Assembly: GCA_932521025.1 (NCBI GenBank)
Contig: OW051469.1
Location: forward strand, 6,212,398-6,276,397
Direction of reading: 5' to 3'
From: Oscheius onirici
Lineage: Eukaryota; Nematoda; Chromadorea; Rhabditida; Rhabditidae
DNA length: 64,000 nt
The notes under the pieces were generated by a model, which saw nothing but the letters and a program-made list of their open reading frames with translations, did no database searches and was not told the DNA's origin. Each line of letters begins with the position of its first letter. The first letter of the stretch is position 1. Made by a program: the position numbers and the translations under genes. Positions 1-10,093 of this stretch are shown here, in pieces.

Positions 1-2450
1 GAACTTCTGGCCATTTTGATAGTGAATCGACAAACCAGGATGTAAAATCCATCTAACGGTCCAGCATTGTCGATGTGGACTCTTTTCCAAGCTTTGCTAG
101 CTTCGGGCCACGGGGATAAAGGAACTTTAGGCGCAGACTTTGCCGCCTTTTGACAATTATCGCATGCAGCGATCATTTTCTCGATTTCTTGGTCAATTCC
201 TGGCCAATAAACTATCCCTCGTGCGAGTTGTTTTGTTCTGACAATTCCTTCGTGGCCATTGCGCAATTCTTAGAACTTTACTTCTCAAACTTTCCGGAAT
301 GACAACTCGTTCGTTGTACAAAAGACAACCTTCGACGATCGTGAGCTCTTTTTTCCGCTCCACGAAAACCTTTTGACTCGAATTGACTGTTTTATTCGAT
401 CTTGGCCACACAAATCATAAGCTTAATTTCGATCAAGTTGAAATCTTTGTCTGTTCCTATCCTTACATAATCAGCTGTGACTGGAAGCTGCCGGAAATTG
501 TTGTCGAAGACCATTTTGACGTCATTTTCGATCGAGGCAATGACAATGTCTTCTTTTTAGGCGTTTTGTCTTTTCAGGAGTCTCGACAAACCATCTGCCT
601 GTCCGAATTTGTTCGTCGGCACAAATTTGAGCTCGAAATCGTAGCCGAGGAGCGTCGTGCCCCAGCGGATCAACCTATTCGCTGTATATGCAGGCAAGCC
701 AGTTTTACTACCGTAAATTGCTAGGAGTGACTTGTGATCTGTTTTCAGGACGAATTTTCTGCCAAAAACGTACTTGTGGAAACGTTTGACAGCTGTAACA
801 ATGCCAGAGCCTCTTTTTCAATTTGAGAATAGTTCTTCTCGGCAGAGGTTAGCGCCTTAGAAAAATTGGCTACCGGCTTCACAATTCCATCCGGCATCTT
901 GTGATAAATCACACCACCAATTCTGTATTCGCAGACGTCAGCTGCGATGAAGGCTGGCAACTTTGGGTAATAATGGCTGAGGTTTAAGTCTGAGCTCAAA
1001 ATATCAATCAACTTTTGAAACGATTCCTTTCTAGCTTTATTCCAGTTCCAAGCGACACCATTCTGTGTCAAAGCATCCAAATTTTACCTAGAAATGATCT
1101 GAGTTGGTTAACATTTTCAGGTTCTTTCATCTGAACAATCGCTGAAATCTTGGAAGGATCGGGCCGACAATGTAACCGAGGAACTTGATTTCCTCCTTGT
1201 GGAACGAACATTTCTCGATTTTGACCTTGAATCTATACTCTGCGATTCTTTCAAACAATGCCATCAGGTTAGCATCATGTTCTTCCTTGGAGTCGCCTTT
1301 GACAAGCAAATCATCGAGATAGCTAGCGACACCATTCAATCCAGCACACATTTTGGCCATAATACTTTGAAAAATAGCAGGAGCTGTCTTGATCCTAAAA
1401 GCTAGCCTTTTATAACGATACAATCCACGATGAGTGTTGATTACGACTAAATCTTTCGACTTTTCGTTCAACTCCATCTGGAGATCTCTATTTGTGAGAA
1501 GACGACGCCTCCGTTCAAAGAAGCGAAGATATCTTCAGGAATCGGGAGGGGATAATCATGATCGACAAGAGCCGCGTTTAACCCAGTGGAGAAGTCTGAG
1601 CAGACTCTCGTTTTTCCGGAGGCTTTTTCGACAGCCACGATAGGCGCTGCCCACTCGGAATGGTTAACGGGTTCTATGACACCCAACTCCAACAAACGAT
1701 CTAATTCCAGCTCGACAGCTTCTTTTGCCGCGTATGGAACCAGTCTGTCATTACGAAATTTTGGGACAGCATCCTCTTCCAGTGTTAAGCTGACCTTTTC
1801 TTTGACACATTTTCCAAGTCCTGACTCGAAAACTTTAGGGAACTTTTCTGGCAACAATTCCTCAATTTTTCTCAGTTTTCCACCAAATTCAGACGTCTGC
1901 ATGACATAACTGAACAGATCCAGTCCTTTTCGAACTTTCTTCGACTGGCTGAGCCATTCTAATCCTAGCAGGTTATTTCCAGCCACAACATAGGCGTCAC
2001 CTTCGCCTTTCTCTCCACAAATTTCAAATTTGCAGGAAAATTTTCCTTTTACCGGCAGCACAGAATCATTGGCCACTTTCAAGTGCCTTTCTGGTGATTT
2101 TAGCGCAGGAGATCCGATGTCTTTCCAGGATTCCTCGCTCAAAAGAGTAACGTCTGCTCCGGTATCGGCCGGGAAAACCAACGTTTTGCCTCTGACTAGG
2201 ACATCTGCGTATCGACGTACACCATTCACTTGAGCCTCTTCCTTACGACTGGCTCTCTTGTCCCTATTTTTGGTTACCTTTTTTCAAACATGGACTTTTC
2301 GGACATGGTTTCTCTTGGGTTTGAAATCCTTTGTCCCTGTTTTCTGATCAACGTAGCATGTTTCAGCTGTATGTCCTTTCTTCTTGCATTTCTGACAGAA
2401 TTTGACTCTGCTGCGACAACCTCGAGCGAAATGTACAGCTTATGTCCGGT
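1..2450 (-). mobile_element. Degenerate Ty3/gypsy-like LTR retrotransposon (NC-protease-RT-RNase H-integrase)
   Basis: Minus-strand fragments occur in the order expected for a Ty3/gypsy pol. A CCHC zinc knuckle of form CX2CX4HX4C lies at about 2356-2397, preceded by the end half of a second knuckle. An aspartic protease with DTGAD follows at about 2170, then reverse transcriptase with YLDD near 1310 and FLGY near 1180. RNase H-like sequence lies at 750-1080, and an integrase HHCC region with CX2C near 150 followed by the first catalytic Asp near the window start. The reading frame is broken several times: between the protease/RT piece and the YLDD piece near 1470, inside RNase H near 830, in the integrase near 240, and near position 25. 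The copy is therefore dead. The 5' part (gag body and LTR) is missing; the element stops abruptly about 10-30 bp before the next gene. The integrase end continues beyond the window. Assignment to Ty3/gypsy rests on the RT-RNase H-integrase order. Confidence 0.85.
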
Positions 2451-2461
2451 GATTTTAGTAC

Positions 2462-2977
2462 ATGGCAGGCTATCCTCCACAGATGGTTACCGAACAGCAG
2501 GGCATGATGCCGCCGCAGGTCGCGATGGAGGATGGACAGTACGACTCTGAGGCTGACGTCGACGCTACCGAGGATCTTCCGGCTGGGGCCTCCAAACTCG
2601 TAAGTTATTTCTACTTGGAAACAACGGATCACGCTAACACAAACTAGATTAAGGTCTGCGCAGATCAAAAATTGTGTAGCGCCGTAAAGAATTAAAGTAG
2701 AACAACGAGCCAACCTGGTCTCCCTCCAGCTTAGCGGATATCTCGCCGAGAAATTTTTGAAAGCAACCCAACGATCCCATCGAACCAGCAACGCTCGCGC
2801 CCCCAACTCGTCACCACTTGTGTTTATATTTCGGTTTTTTTTCAGGCTAAGAAAAAATACTTTTGCTGTAAGAAAACAATTCCAACGTAGCAGGCAATGA
2901 CTCAACATTTGAAGGACGATCACAACAGTATGTCGATAAAAGAATGGCGAGAAAAGCGAGCCAAAGGAGAAATTTGA
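2462..2977 (+). pseudogene. Small two-exon gene, zinc-finger-like, interrupted by an in-frame TAG
   Basis: An acceptor-like sequence (gattttag) sits just before the ATG at 2462. Exon 1 (2462-2599, 46 codons) encodes a Met/Gln/Pro-rich start followed by an acidic stretch and ends at a GTAAGT donor. A good acceptor (tttttttcag) opens exon 2 at 2846 in phase, with a Cys-Cys pair and, after a TAG at 2888-2890, a His-x4-His segment and a basic tail ending at TGA 2975-2977. The spacing of the Cys and His residues hints at a degenerate C2H2-like finger. Without the TAG the product would be about 88 residues. This could be a pseudogene, a stop-codon variant, readthrough, or a wrong exon model. I do not recognise a family. 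A fragment copied from the next gene begins three bases after the final stop. Confidence 0.4.
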
Positions 2978-2979
2978 AG

Positions 2980-3059
2980 GTGGCCACCACGCTCGTTTTG
3001 ACCGGCCTTGCTGTCTATGCCGTCTGTCTCTATCCCAAATTCAACAACGACTACTACAA
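2980..3059 (+). repeat. Partial copy of the membrane-segment exon of the SMIM20-like gene
   Basis: About 78 bases here are nearly identical (three differences seen) to 4433-4511, which encodes the transmembrane segment of the SMIM20-like gene. Similarity begins at gtggccacc and ends after gactactacaa. The copy has no proper start or C-terminal half, and the downstream frame runs into unrelated sequence. It lies in the same orientation, directly behind the stop of the small gene at 2462-2977. Confidence 0.85.
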
Positions 3060-3460
3060 CACTTTCTCTCTGTCCACCCTTAAATTCTGCAATGTGCTCT
3101 GCTTTTCCCGGTGTTCTCCTATCTCTGTCCGTTGTCATCTGCTTTTTCCTTCTCTACCATTTACGATGTCCCTATCGGTATGCCCCTTTCTTCTGTCTAA
3201 TTTTCCCCTCCTGTCCCTGTATCACTTCGTGTAATTTCCGTGTGCTGATCTCCCTGTCCCTATTTCCACGTGCTCCTGTTCTCCTCTATCCTTGTTCTCC
3301 AGTTGTGATACCGCTTCTTTGGGATTAAAGTCAAAAACCCTCGTGAACGCTTTTCCGCATTCCTAACCCGCACTTGATTCTTTACTGTCTGGAAACTAAA
3401 GGTCAAAATGAGTCCATGCAGTTGACTTGTCCAAATCTGTTACACTAACTCCTTTCCCCT

Positions 3461-3637
3461 ATAGTTTGTTCAGCACCTCAGCGGAAAAAGCGTCGCATGA
3501 GAAAACTTAAAAAATGGATGAAAACCCATAAAAATGCTGCTAAAAAGGCTGCAATTGGTTAAAGGACTGTCCCCGTGGTTCTCGTCACGAATTTCACAGC
3601 GACGACGCTTTTTCCGCTGAGCTGCTGAACAAACTAT
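3461..3637. repeat. Small inverted-repeat element, 35-bp arms
   Basis: Bases 3461-3495 and 3603-3637 are inverted copies with one mismatch, enclosing about 107 bp. The plus strand inside the element has a short run of Lys/Arg-rich codons ending at a TAA near 3560, preceded by a ctatag acceptor-like site. That could be the last exon of a small basic protein, but no upstream exon is evident. The remaining sequence from 3060 to 4330 shows no gene I can support. Confidence 0.6.
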
Positions 3638-3744
3638 AATTGTGCGCACAAATTGCTCCATTTTGATTGCCAATTAAAGCTTCCGACAGACACACACAGA
3701 GACCTGGTGGATAACAGCCGCTAAACTGAGCAAATTTATCTTGG

Positions 3745-3827
3745 TACAGTCAACTCTCGCTATAACGTACACCCGCTATAACGTACACCTGCACCAGGGG
3801 TGTACGTTATAGCGAGAGTTGACTGTA
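3745..3827. mobile_element. Palindromic mini-element with pogo/Tigger-like ends
   Basis: Bases 3745-3773 and 3799-3827 are perfect inverted copies beginning TACAGTCAACTCTCGCTATA, with TA at both outer ends. A second, direct copy of the CGCTATAACGTACACC part lies next to the left arm. The whole unit is 83 bp. Ends of the type CAGTCnACTCTCGCTATAACG are known to me from pogo/Tigger-family DNA transposons; the family label is inference from the terminal sequence. Confidence 0.7.
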
Positions 3828-4330
3828 TTATCCAATTTCCTCTTAAAAACTTCAAAGAAATCGATACTTTTCAAGTCGTCTTGGCACTTTGGAAATCCTG
3901 TATCTGTATTCTGTATCAGTTCTCAGGTTGCATCTGTTTCTTTATGGTTACGATCACTATAAAGTACGCATCAAAAACCTTCATACCGCTAAGATTGCGT
4001 ACGAGGCATGGGGCGCGCCTCTTTTTTTCGAATCGTAATTAGGACTTGCAAAACGTTGTTTTTATATTCTATGTCTTCTTGTGAGTTCATTTGGGTGGTA
4101 GTTCGGTAGACATCACCGTTCGTTCAAATGTTTTCGCTCGAAGATGCTAAATCTAAGTGTATTTATCGAATTCTCCGTGTAAAACAACCCCCTGGACGTG
4201 TATTTCAGTTAAACAATTGCCAGAAATACGTAAAAATCCTCTTTTGTTTATAAAAAATGAAAATGTCCTGGCGTCAATCTAATCTGCCTCGTAGCTTGTA
4301 GTATTATTCCATATTTTTAAGGTTTCAGAA

Positions 4331-4609
4331 ATGCGAGTTCCACAAGGTGCTCCAGTACATTTTTGGCTCTACGTTAGGAGCCGTATCCCTCTACTGAGAA
4401 AATCCGCCCGCCCCACAATCGGAACAGTGGCTGTGGCCACCACGCTCGTTTTGACCGGCCTTGCTGTCTATGCGGTCTGCCTCTATCCCAAATTCAACAG
4501 CGACTACTACAAAAAAGCGCAGGCCGTGGAACGAGCGCAAATTCACGCCTCGCGAGAAGAATTGGCACATGAGCAACGCGTCTGGTCTGATCCTTTCGGC
4601 AGAAAATAA
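4331..4609 (+). CDS. SMIM20/MITRAC7-like small mitochondrial inner-membrane protein
   Basis: The 92-residue product ends in VWSDPFGRK, the hallmark C-terminus of SMIM20 (MITRAC7), and has the expected single membrane segment (residues about 34-52) followed by YPKFNSDYYKK and a short charged region. SMIM20 stabilises newly made COX1 during cytochrome c oxidase assembly. The first ATG lies two bases behind an acceptor-like tttcag, suggesting trans-splicing or an upstream exon. The N-terminal 30 residues are not family-like, and another frame is open over the same bases until a TGA near 4398, so the true 5' exon structure is uncertain. The next gene, PPP1R7-like, starts 104 bp downstream on the same strand. 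Part of this exon is duplicated at 2980-3059. Confidence 0.75.
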   Translation: MRVPQGAPVHFWLYVRSRIPLLRKSARPTIGTVAVATTLVLTGLAVYAVCLYPKFNSDYYKKAQAVERAQIHASREELAHEQRVWSDPFGRK

Positions 4610-4712
4610 GTGCATAAATTATTTCTTGATTTTACTCTTCTTTTGTTATAAGGCTGTCCTTATAATATCTGTGTTATTAAAACTAAATAATATTCGATTA
4701 GTTTAGGCAGAA

Positions 4713-6446
4713 ATGTCGGATTCGGAATCTGAGAAGCAAGACCCGCCTGCTGATGCGGAGCCGACAATTCAACGTAATCAATTTCATTTGGATGACTTTC
4801 CAGATGATGAAGAGGTATTTCTCAACGTTTTGAACAGCGTAAAAACATTTTTCAGTGTATCGATCTTACACACACTCGCGCCGATCATGTTCCGGACTTG
4901 ACGAGATTCACTCAGCTTGAGGTAAAAGCTTCTATGCCTTCGGACTGTAATTCGATATTTTTAGGAGTTGACAATGCGGAATAATCTTCTTACCGAGCTC
5001 GGAGCCTCCTGTCTGAATCTCTCTACTCTCACTGCGTTGGATCTCTACGAGAATCAAATCACGACGCTCGAGAATCTCAGCAGTTTGGGCAATCTTCGCA
5101 CCTTGGATCTCAGTCACAATAGAATTCGTACAATCGAAGGGCTCGAAAATCTGACACAGCTGACCCATTTGTATCTTGTACACAACAAAATCTCGGAGAT
5201 CAAAGGACTTGAGAGCCTTCAAAACCTTGTCCTACTCGAGCTAGGAGACAATAGGTTTGTCTGCTTCAAGTATTTCACGAGCTATGATTTAGGATCAAGA
5301 AAATCGAGAATATCAGCCATTTGGTCAATTTGAAGGAGCTCTACCTTGGAAAAAACAAACTTCGTGTCATTGAGGGTCTCGAGGACCTCATCAACCTCAC
5401 TCTTCTCAGTTTGCCCGGCAATCTACTGATCAAGCTAGAAAACATTGAGCACCTTGTCAATTTGACGGAAGTACACTTCAGTAACCAGGGACTCAACGAT
5501 ATCACTGCTCTATCAGCTTTGGTTTGTTTTCTCTTTCAATTTCGCACTTCTGAATCCAGACGAAGCTACAAGTCATTGACATTGGCCACAACGAAGTTAA
5601 GAGTCTAGGAGCCCTGTCAAATCTAACGCAACTGACAGATATCTGGGCTAATAACAACGAGCTTGCTGATTGGGCCGAAATCGATAAGCTATCCAAGCTG
5701 GATAACTTGGAAACGATCTATCTGGAAATGAATCCCATCTACAAAGAGGTATGACTTGCTCATCTTCGTTGTATATCAGGGTTGGGCGGACGTCCGTGTT
5801 CGATGTTCGCTTGGACCGGACACGAACACGAACAGTCCGCCTTCGACGTCAAACATTGGGAGACGCGGACGTCCGTGTCCGGTTCGCATGACGAACACGA
5901 AAGTGCAAAAGTTCGTTGTTCGAGGCTCGAACAAAGTTCATAAGCTGAACGAACACGGACACTTTTTGCACAAGAAATTGTCAAAAACTGCCATTCTCAG
6001 TGTCAAAGTCTAGATTTTTCATGGCCCAGACATTTCCAAACTTCTTTCCGTCTATTCAATAACCAAATTTTTGATAAAAGTTTATTTGACTAACTGTTCA
6101 AAGTGCCTGATTTGCTCTAAAATTTGAATTTGAGTGGAAATTTTCGAATTGTTCGTGCCGTGTTCGTGTCCGCTGTTCGTCGAACAGTCCGTCCGTCGGA
6201 CGAACTTTGGGACACGCGGTCGTCCGTGTTCGGTTCGATTTCGAACAAAGAGTGCTCTTTTCGGTCCGTGTTCGGCTTGACCCAAAAAATTATGCGACTG
6301 TTCGGTTCGTGTTCGCGAAAAAATCCGCTGTCCGCCCAACCCTGTTGTACAGACCAATTTTTCAGGGAGTTGCCAATTATCGGCGGAAAGTGATGTTGGC
6401 ACTGCCACAGGTCAAGCAGATCGATGCCACAATGACCCGGAGCTAA
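4713..6446 (+). CDS. Protein phosphatase 1 regulatory subunit 7 (SDS22), leucine-rich repeats
   Basis: Spliced exons give a protein of about 340 residues: an acidic N-terminus, then roughly eleven 22-residue SDS22-type leucine-rich repeats (LxxLxLxxNxIxxIEGLexL), then the LRR-cap ending in [20 protein letters not shown], which matches the family's C-terminus. SDS22 binds PP1 catalytic subunits and controls their biogenesis and localisation. Exon 1 is 4713-4814, exon 2 is 4856-4921, and further short introns occur near 5255-5292 and 5522-5560. The last intron (about 5748-6364) is far longer than the rest because it carries a MITE. The start follows a gtttag acceptor-like site. Confidence 0.95.
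5777..6344. mobile_element. hAT-like MITE inside the last SDS22 intron
   Basis: The segment begins CAGGGTTGGGCGGAC and ends with the inverted GTCCGCCCAACCCTG. Both subterminal regions are full of short CGAACAC/GTGTTCG motifs in both orientations. Flanking 8-mers TTGTATAT (left) and TTGTACAG (right) share the first five bases, consistent with a decayed 8-bp target duplication. CAGGG ends, an 8-bp target and subterminal repeats are typical of hAT elements. It is 568 bp and encodes no convincing transposase. Confidence 0.75.
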
Positions 6447-6639
6447 TATTATCGACTCATTTCTCATCTCTCTACCGGTTTTTACTTTGAAAAGCGTGTA
6501 TAAAGACTCCTTTCTCTATTGTTCACATTTATTGACTTGTCACGTTCATTCGTGCTCTGTATCTCCCGGTCTATACTCCATTGCATCGCTATTGACTCCT
6601 TTTGCTTTCTCTAGTTATTTTATCAAATTCTTCAGAAAA

Positions 6640-7048
6640 ATGGCAGCCACTTCTCTTCTGAATAAGCCTCGTTCCGAGATGACGATGGATGAGCTGGCTA
6701 AGCGCGAGGAAGAGGAATTCAATGTGGGACCACTCTCGATCCTCACCCACTCCGTCAACAACAATGCTCAGGTATTTTTAATCAAATTTTCCTCTTTTAA
6801 TTACAAAAAAATAGGTCCTTATCAACTGTCGTAACAACAAGAAACTGCTCGGACGTGTAAAGGCCTTCGATCGTCACTGCAACATGGTTCTCGAGAATGT
6901 GAAGGAAATGTGGACTGAGAACCCGAAGACTGGAAAGGGAAAGAAGAAGGCCAAGCCCGTTGCCAAGGATCGCTTTATCTCCAAGATGTTCCTCCGTGGA
7001 GATTCCGTTATCCTCGTTCTGAAGAATCCTCTGGCCACCGCCGAGTAA
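6640..7048 (+). CDS. Small nuclear ribonucleoprotein Sm D2
   Basis: Two exons, 6640-6771 and 6815-7048, give 121 residues against about 118 in human SmD2. The N-terminal [19 protein letters not shown] and the Sm1/Sm2 motifs ([20 protein letters not shown], then [14 protein letters not shown]) are diagnostic. SmD2 is a core subunit of the heptameric Sm ring on spliceosomal snRNAs. The ATG follows an ttcttcag acceptor-like site by four bases. The basic loop GKGKKKAK between the Sm motifs is present. Confidence 0.97.
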
Positions 7049-7260
7049 AGGACAGTCATTCCAACTAATGTTACCCATCCCTCTATTTTGATACATTGAC
7101 TATGTTGTGGCTTGTTGTTGTAATGTAACTTCTAAATGAAGCGATGTCTGTTTAGAGAAAATTGTGAAACGACGTACCGTCGCCCATCTTACCTATAATT
7201 CTATTTTGATCGTGACATGTGGCAGTTCGCAGCAGATTGTAAGAATTAAGTTTCCAGAGA

Positions 7261-7672
7261 ATGACACTAGTACGTGTGGCCGCACCGACAACGCTGGCCA
7301 TTTCGAGGAGAGCCGGCTCGAGTCATGCAGCCGATCTGAGTAAGTGGAAGACTATCAATCGTTTGGCTAGCGAAGGCAAATGGGACAACATCAACAATTG
7401 TCCGAAAATGTTCCTTTTCGGTCAGGCCAAGAAAGAGACATATGCTGCCTTTAACGCAATCAACCACAAGTCTAACTTCTTCTCCCAGAGTCCCTATGGA
7501 CCTTATCTCAAGGTTTTCCCCGTTTTTTCCAGTAACAGTCGTGTTTTAGGTAGTCTGGCGTCTTGCTCTGCTATTCGGAACCATCAAGGCCGGAGTCGTC
7601 ATCTACGAGGCCATTGTACCGGAAGAGAAGCGCCTCCACTACAAGTACCGCAATCAGGCTGCCCACCACTAA
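7261..7672 (+). CDS. Small single-pass membrane protein, probably mitochondrial
   Basis: Exons 7261-7512 and 7550-7672 give 124 residues. The N-terminus (TLVRVAAPTTLAISRRAG) is basic and free of acidic residues, like a mitochondrial presequence. A single hydrophobic span (WRLALLFGTIKAGVVIYEAI) sits near residues 87-106, followed by a charged tail ending in HH. This layout resembles accessory subunits of respiratory complexes such as NDUFB3, but I cannot match the sequence firmly. The start lies behind a tttccag acceptor-like site, 212 bp after SmD2 and 328 bp before DDOST, all on one strand, so it may be part of an operon. Confidence 0.75.
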
Positions 7673-8000
7673 TAGATAGAGAAACAATTGTGTAGAAACG
7701 AATTCCGAATAAAGATTTTTTGTACTTTTCATCCCAAAAAAGTGCATTTGGTCTTGATCATTTTCGAAATGCCGCGGTCAGAATGGGTCCCGTCACGAAA
7801 TGCGCCGTTCGACGTGGATTTGAACTGCAGTGGCTTTCTCGATTCCTTGCCTTTCCATTTTGTTTGCCGATTTTTGCTTCGAAATCATATAAAAACAGTA
7901 AACTTTTTGTGAACAGTAAAAGTTCATTAAAATATGTTTCCTTGCACATGATCTCATTCTTCCTTTTCAAAATGTAGCCTTCTCACGGTCGTTTTTAGCG

Positions 8001-9511
8001 ATGCGACTGTTCACCTTGCTCGCTCTGGTCTCCTGTATTGCCTCTGACCGAGTACTTGTTCTGCACGAAAATGACAGTATCAAGCAGACACATTCCATTT
8101 TCTTCAAGTCGCTAGAAGGTTTGTCAACCTCGTTTTATTTCAAGCACTTTTTTATGTAGAGAGCGGACATACCCTCACATACAAGTTGGCCATCGATTCG
8201 TCTGTTCAACTTATCAAATTCGACGAACTGAGCTACGAGCATCTCATTATTTTTGCGCCATCTGTTGAAGGTAACCTGCTTTCTCTACTCCCAGATAGCT
8301 TCCAAATTCAGATTTTGGTGGAATTAACAATGCCGAAATAAACCAGTTTATCGATCTTGGAGGAAATGTTCTCGTCGCCGCCGGATCCAATATCGGAGAG
8401 GCTGTCCGTCAACTGGCCGTAGACAATGGTTTCGAGTTTGACGAGGCCGGCACTCATTTGATCGACCACCACAACTTCGATGCTCGTCTGGATGATGGAA
8501 CTCATACCACCATTGTAGCCGACAAGAGTCAGCTCATCAATGCCAAGATCATCGTCGGAGATGTGGTCAATCCTGTGCTCTTTAAGGTTGGTTGCCCTTA
8601 TTTTCTCGATACAATGCTGATTGTTAGGGTGTCGCTCTCATCGCCGATTCGAAGAACCTTCTCCGTCTAGACATTCTCCGTGCCCAATCGACTGCGTATT
8701 CCTTCAGCACACAGAATCCTATCGACCAGTTTCCGGCCGCTGTGGGTAAGCAGGCTCTGATGATCGGCGCTCTCCAGGCCCGAAACAATGCTCGTGTTGT
8801 GTTCTGCGGGTCTCTCGAGATGTTCTCCGATGCCTTTATTAACGCCGAAGTCACCAAGGCTGGTCTTACCGAAAAGTCGGTTGAACATTCAATCTGGTAA
8901 TCACTGTATAATTTCAGACCAACTAGCTCCGGCAACAAAGCACTCATCACAGAGCTGTCCAAGTGGGTCATGAAGGAGAAGGGAGTTCTCCGTACCAAGA
9001 GTGTCACCCATCATCTGGCCGGTCAGAACATCGTTCCCAAGGAGTACACCATTATGGAAGAAGTTGAATATTCTATCGGCATCGAGGAACTGAAAGAAGG
9101 CAAATGGGTCGCCTTTGCCGGAAAAGACGTTCAGCTGGAGTTCATCCGCGTCGATCCCTTTGTTCGTACTACTCTTAAGGCCAAGGTAAACCTGCTTCAG
9201 TTCAAACCTAACAAGTTCTTCAGAATGGAGTTCTTTCCACCAAATTCAAGCTCCCTGACGTTATCGGAGTCTACAAGTTCTCCGTGGATTATAGACGAGT
9301 CGGATACACTCATTTGCAAGAGGTGCGAGCCGTGCCTGTCCGTCCTCTCTGGCACAATCAGTACGAGCGCTTCATCGTAGCAGCCTATCCGTACTACGCC
9401 TCATCCTTCTCCATGATGATCGGAGTCGTCCTCTTCTCTATCGTCTTCCTTCATTTCAAAGAGCCGGAGAAGGTAGTCGACACCGACAAAGAATCCAAGA
9501 AGCACAATTAA
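8001..9511 (+). CDS. DDOST: Oligosaccharyltransferase 48 kDa subunit (OST48)
   Basis: Six exons (8001-8118, 8160-8270, 8312-8586, 8628-8875, 8918-9185, 9224-9511) join in phase to 435 residues; human DDOST is 456. The protein has a cleavable signal peptide ([15 protein letters not shown]), a luminal domain with the family stretches LIDHHNFD and [12 protein letters not shown], and a C-terminal membrane span ([16 protein letters not shown]) followed by a lysine-rich cytosolic tail ending KKHN, a possible ER-retrieval signal. It is a non-catalytic core subunit of the ER complex that transfers glycans to asparagine. The ATG follows tttttag by two bases. Confidence 0.96.
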
Positions 9512-10093
9512 TATGTATCATTTCTAAACGCATTTTGTAGGTAAATTCTCTTATTTATTTCGCTGTTAATTGTATTGGGTATTGTTGTTAATAAAGGTAT
9601 TTATTGGCACATGTAGTAACCCCTGTTTCTTCGTCCTGGGCTTATGCCTTTCCCGTGTATCTTTCCCTATAAAAGATAAAATGGTCATTTTACTAACAAG
9701 AAGGAGTGAAAAAGCAATGTAGTTTACCCGAAACGTGATTTTTGACATCGTAAAATTGTGTAATGTGTTACTCTGTAATGTGACCATTCAACTCACAAAG
9801 TTCTAACAGTCCCCTTCTATTTTCTAGTTATTCCGTGAGAAATGTTACTTTTTTCCTGGAATGTCTTTGGTGGTAGATTGCACAACAGTCGGAAATTGCA
9901 GCGTGTTTGCTTCGCTCGGTGGTCACCAGAGGAAGTAATGTCCCTTTTCGATCATTTGCATCTTTTCTTCGCTATTGCACCCTCCTGTTTCACATATTTT
10001 CTGCTTGTTAATTACTACCCACTAGTACCGCAACGTTTATTCTTATCTTTTCATTTCCCAATAGGTTCAACCTTCTGATCAGTTTCCAGCGAA
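9512..10093. other. Intergenic region, no supported feature
   Basis: Between DDOST and ASCC3 I see only AT-rich sequence and short chance reading frames. No recognisable gene or repeat. A tttccag acceptor-like site four bases before the ASCC3 start is the only clear signal. Confidence 0.5.

Noticed and set aside
4127-4259. Small frame with a PPG motif resembling Jupiter/HN1 proteins
   Set aside because: Only a few residues match, the repeat GSS..F part is missing, and no supporting exons are present.
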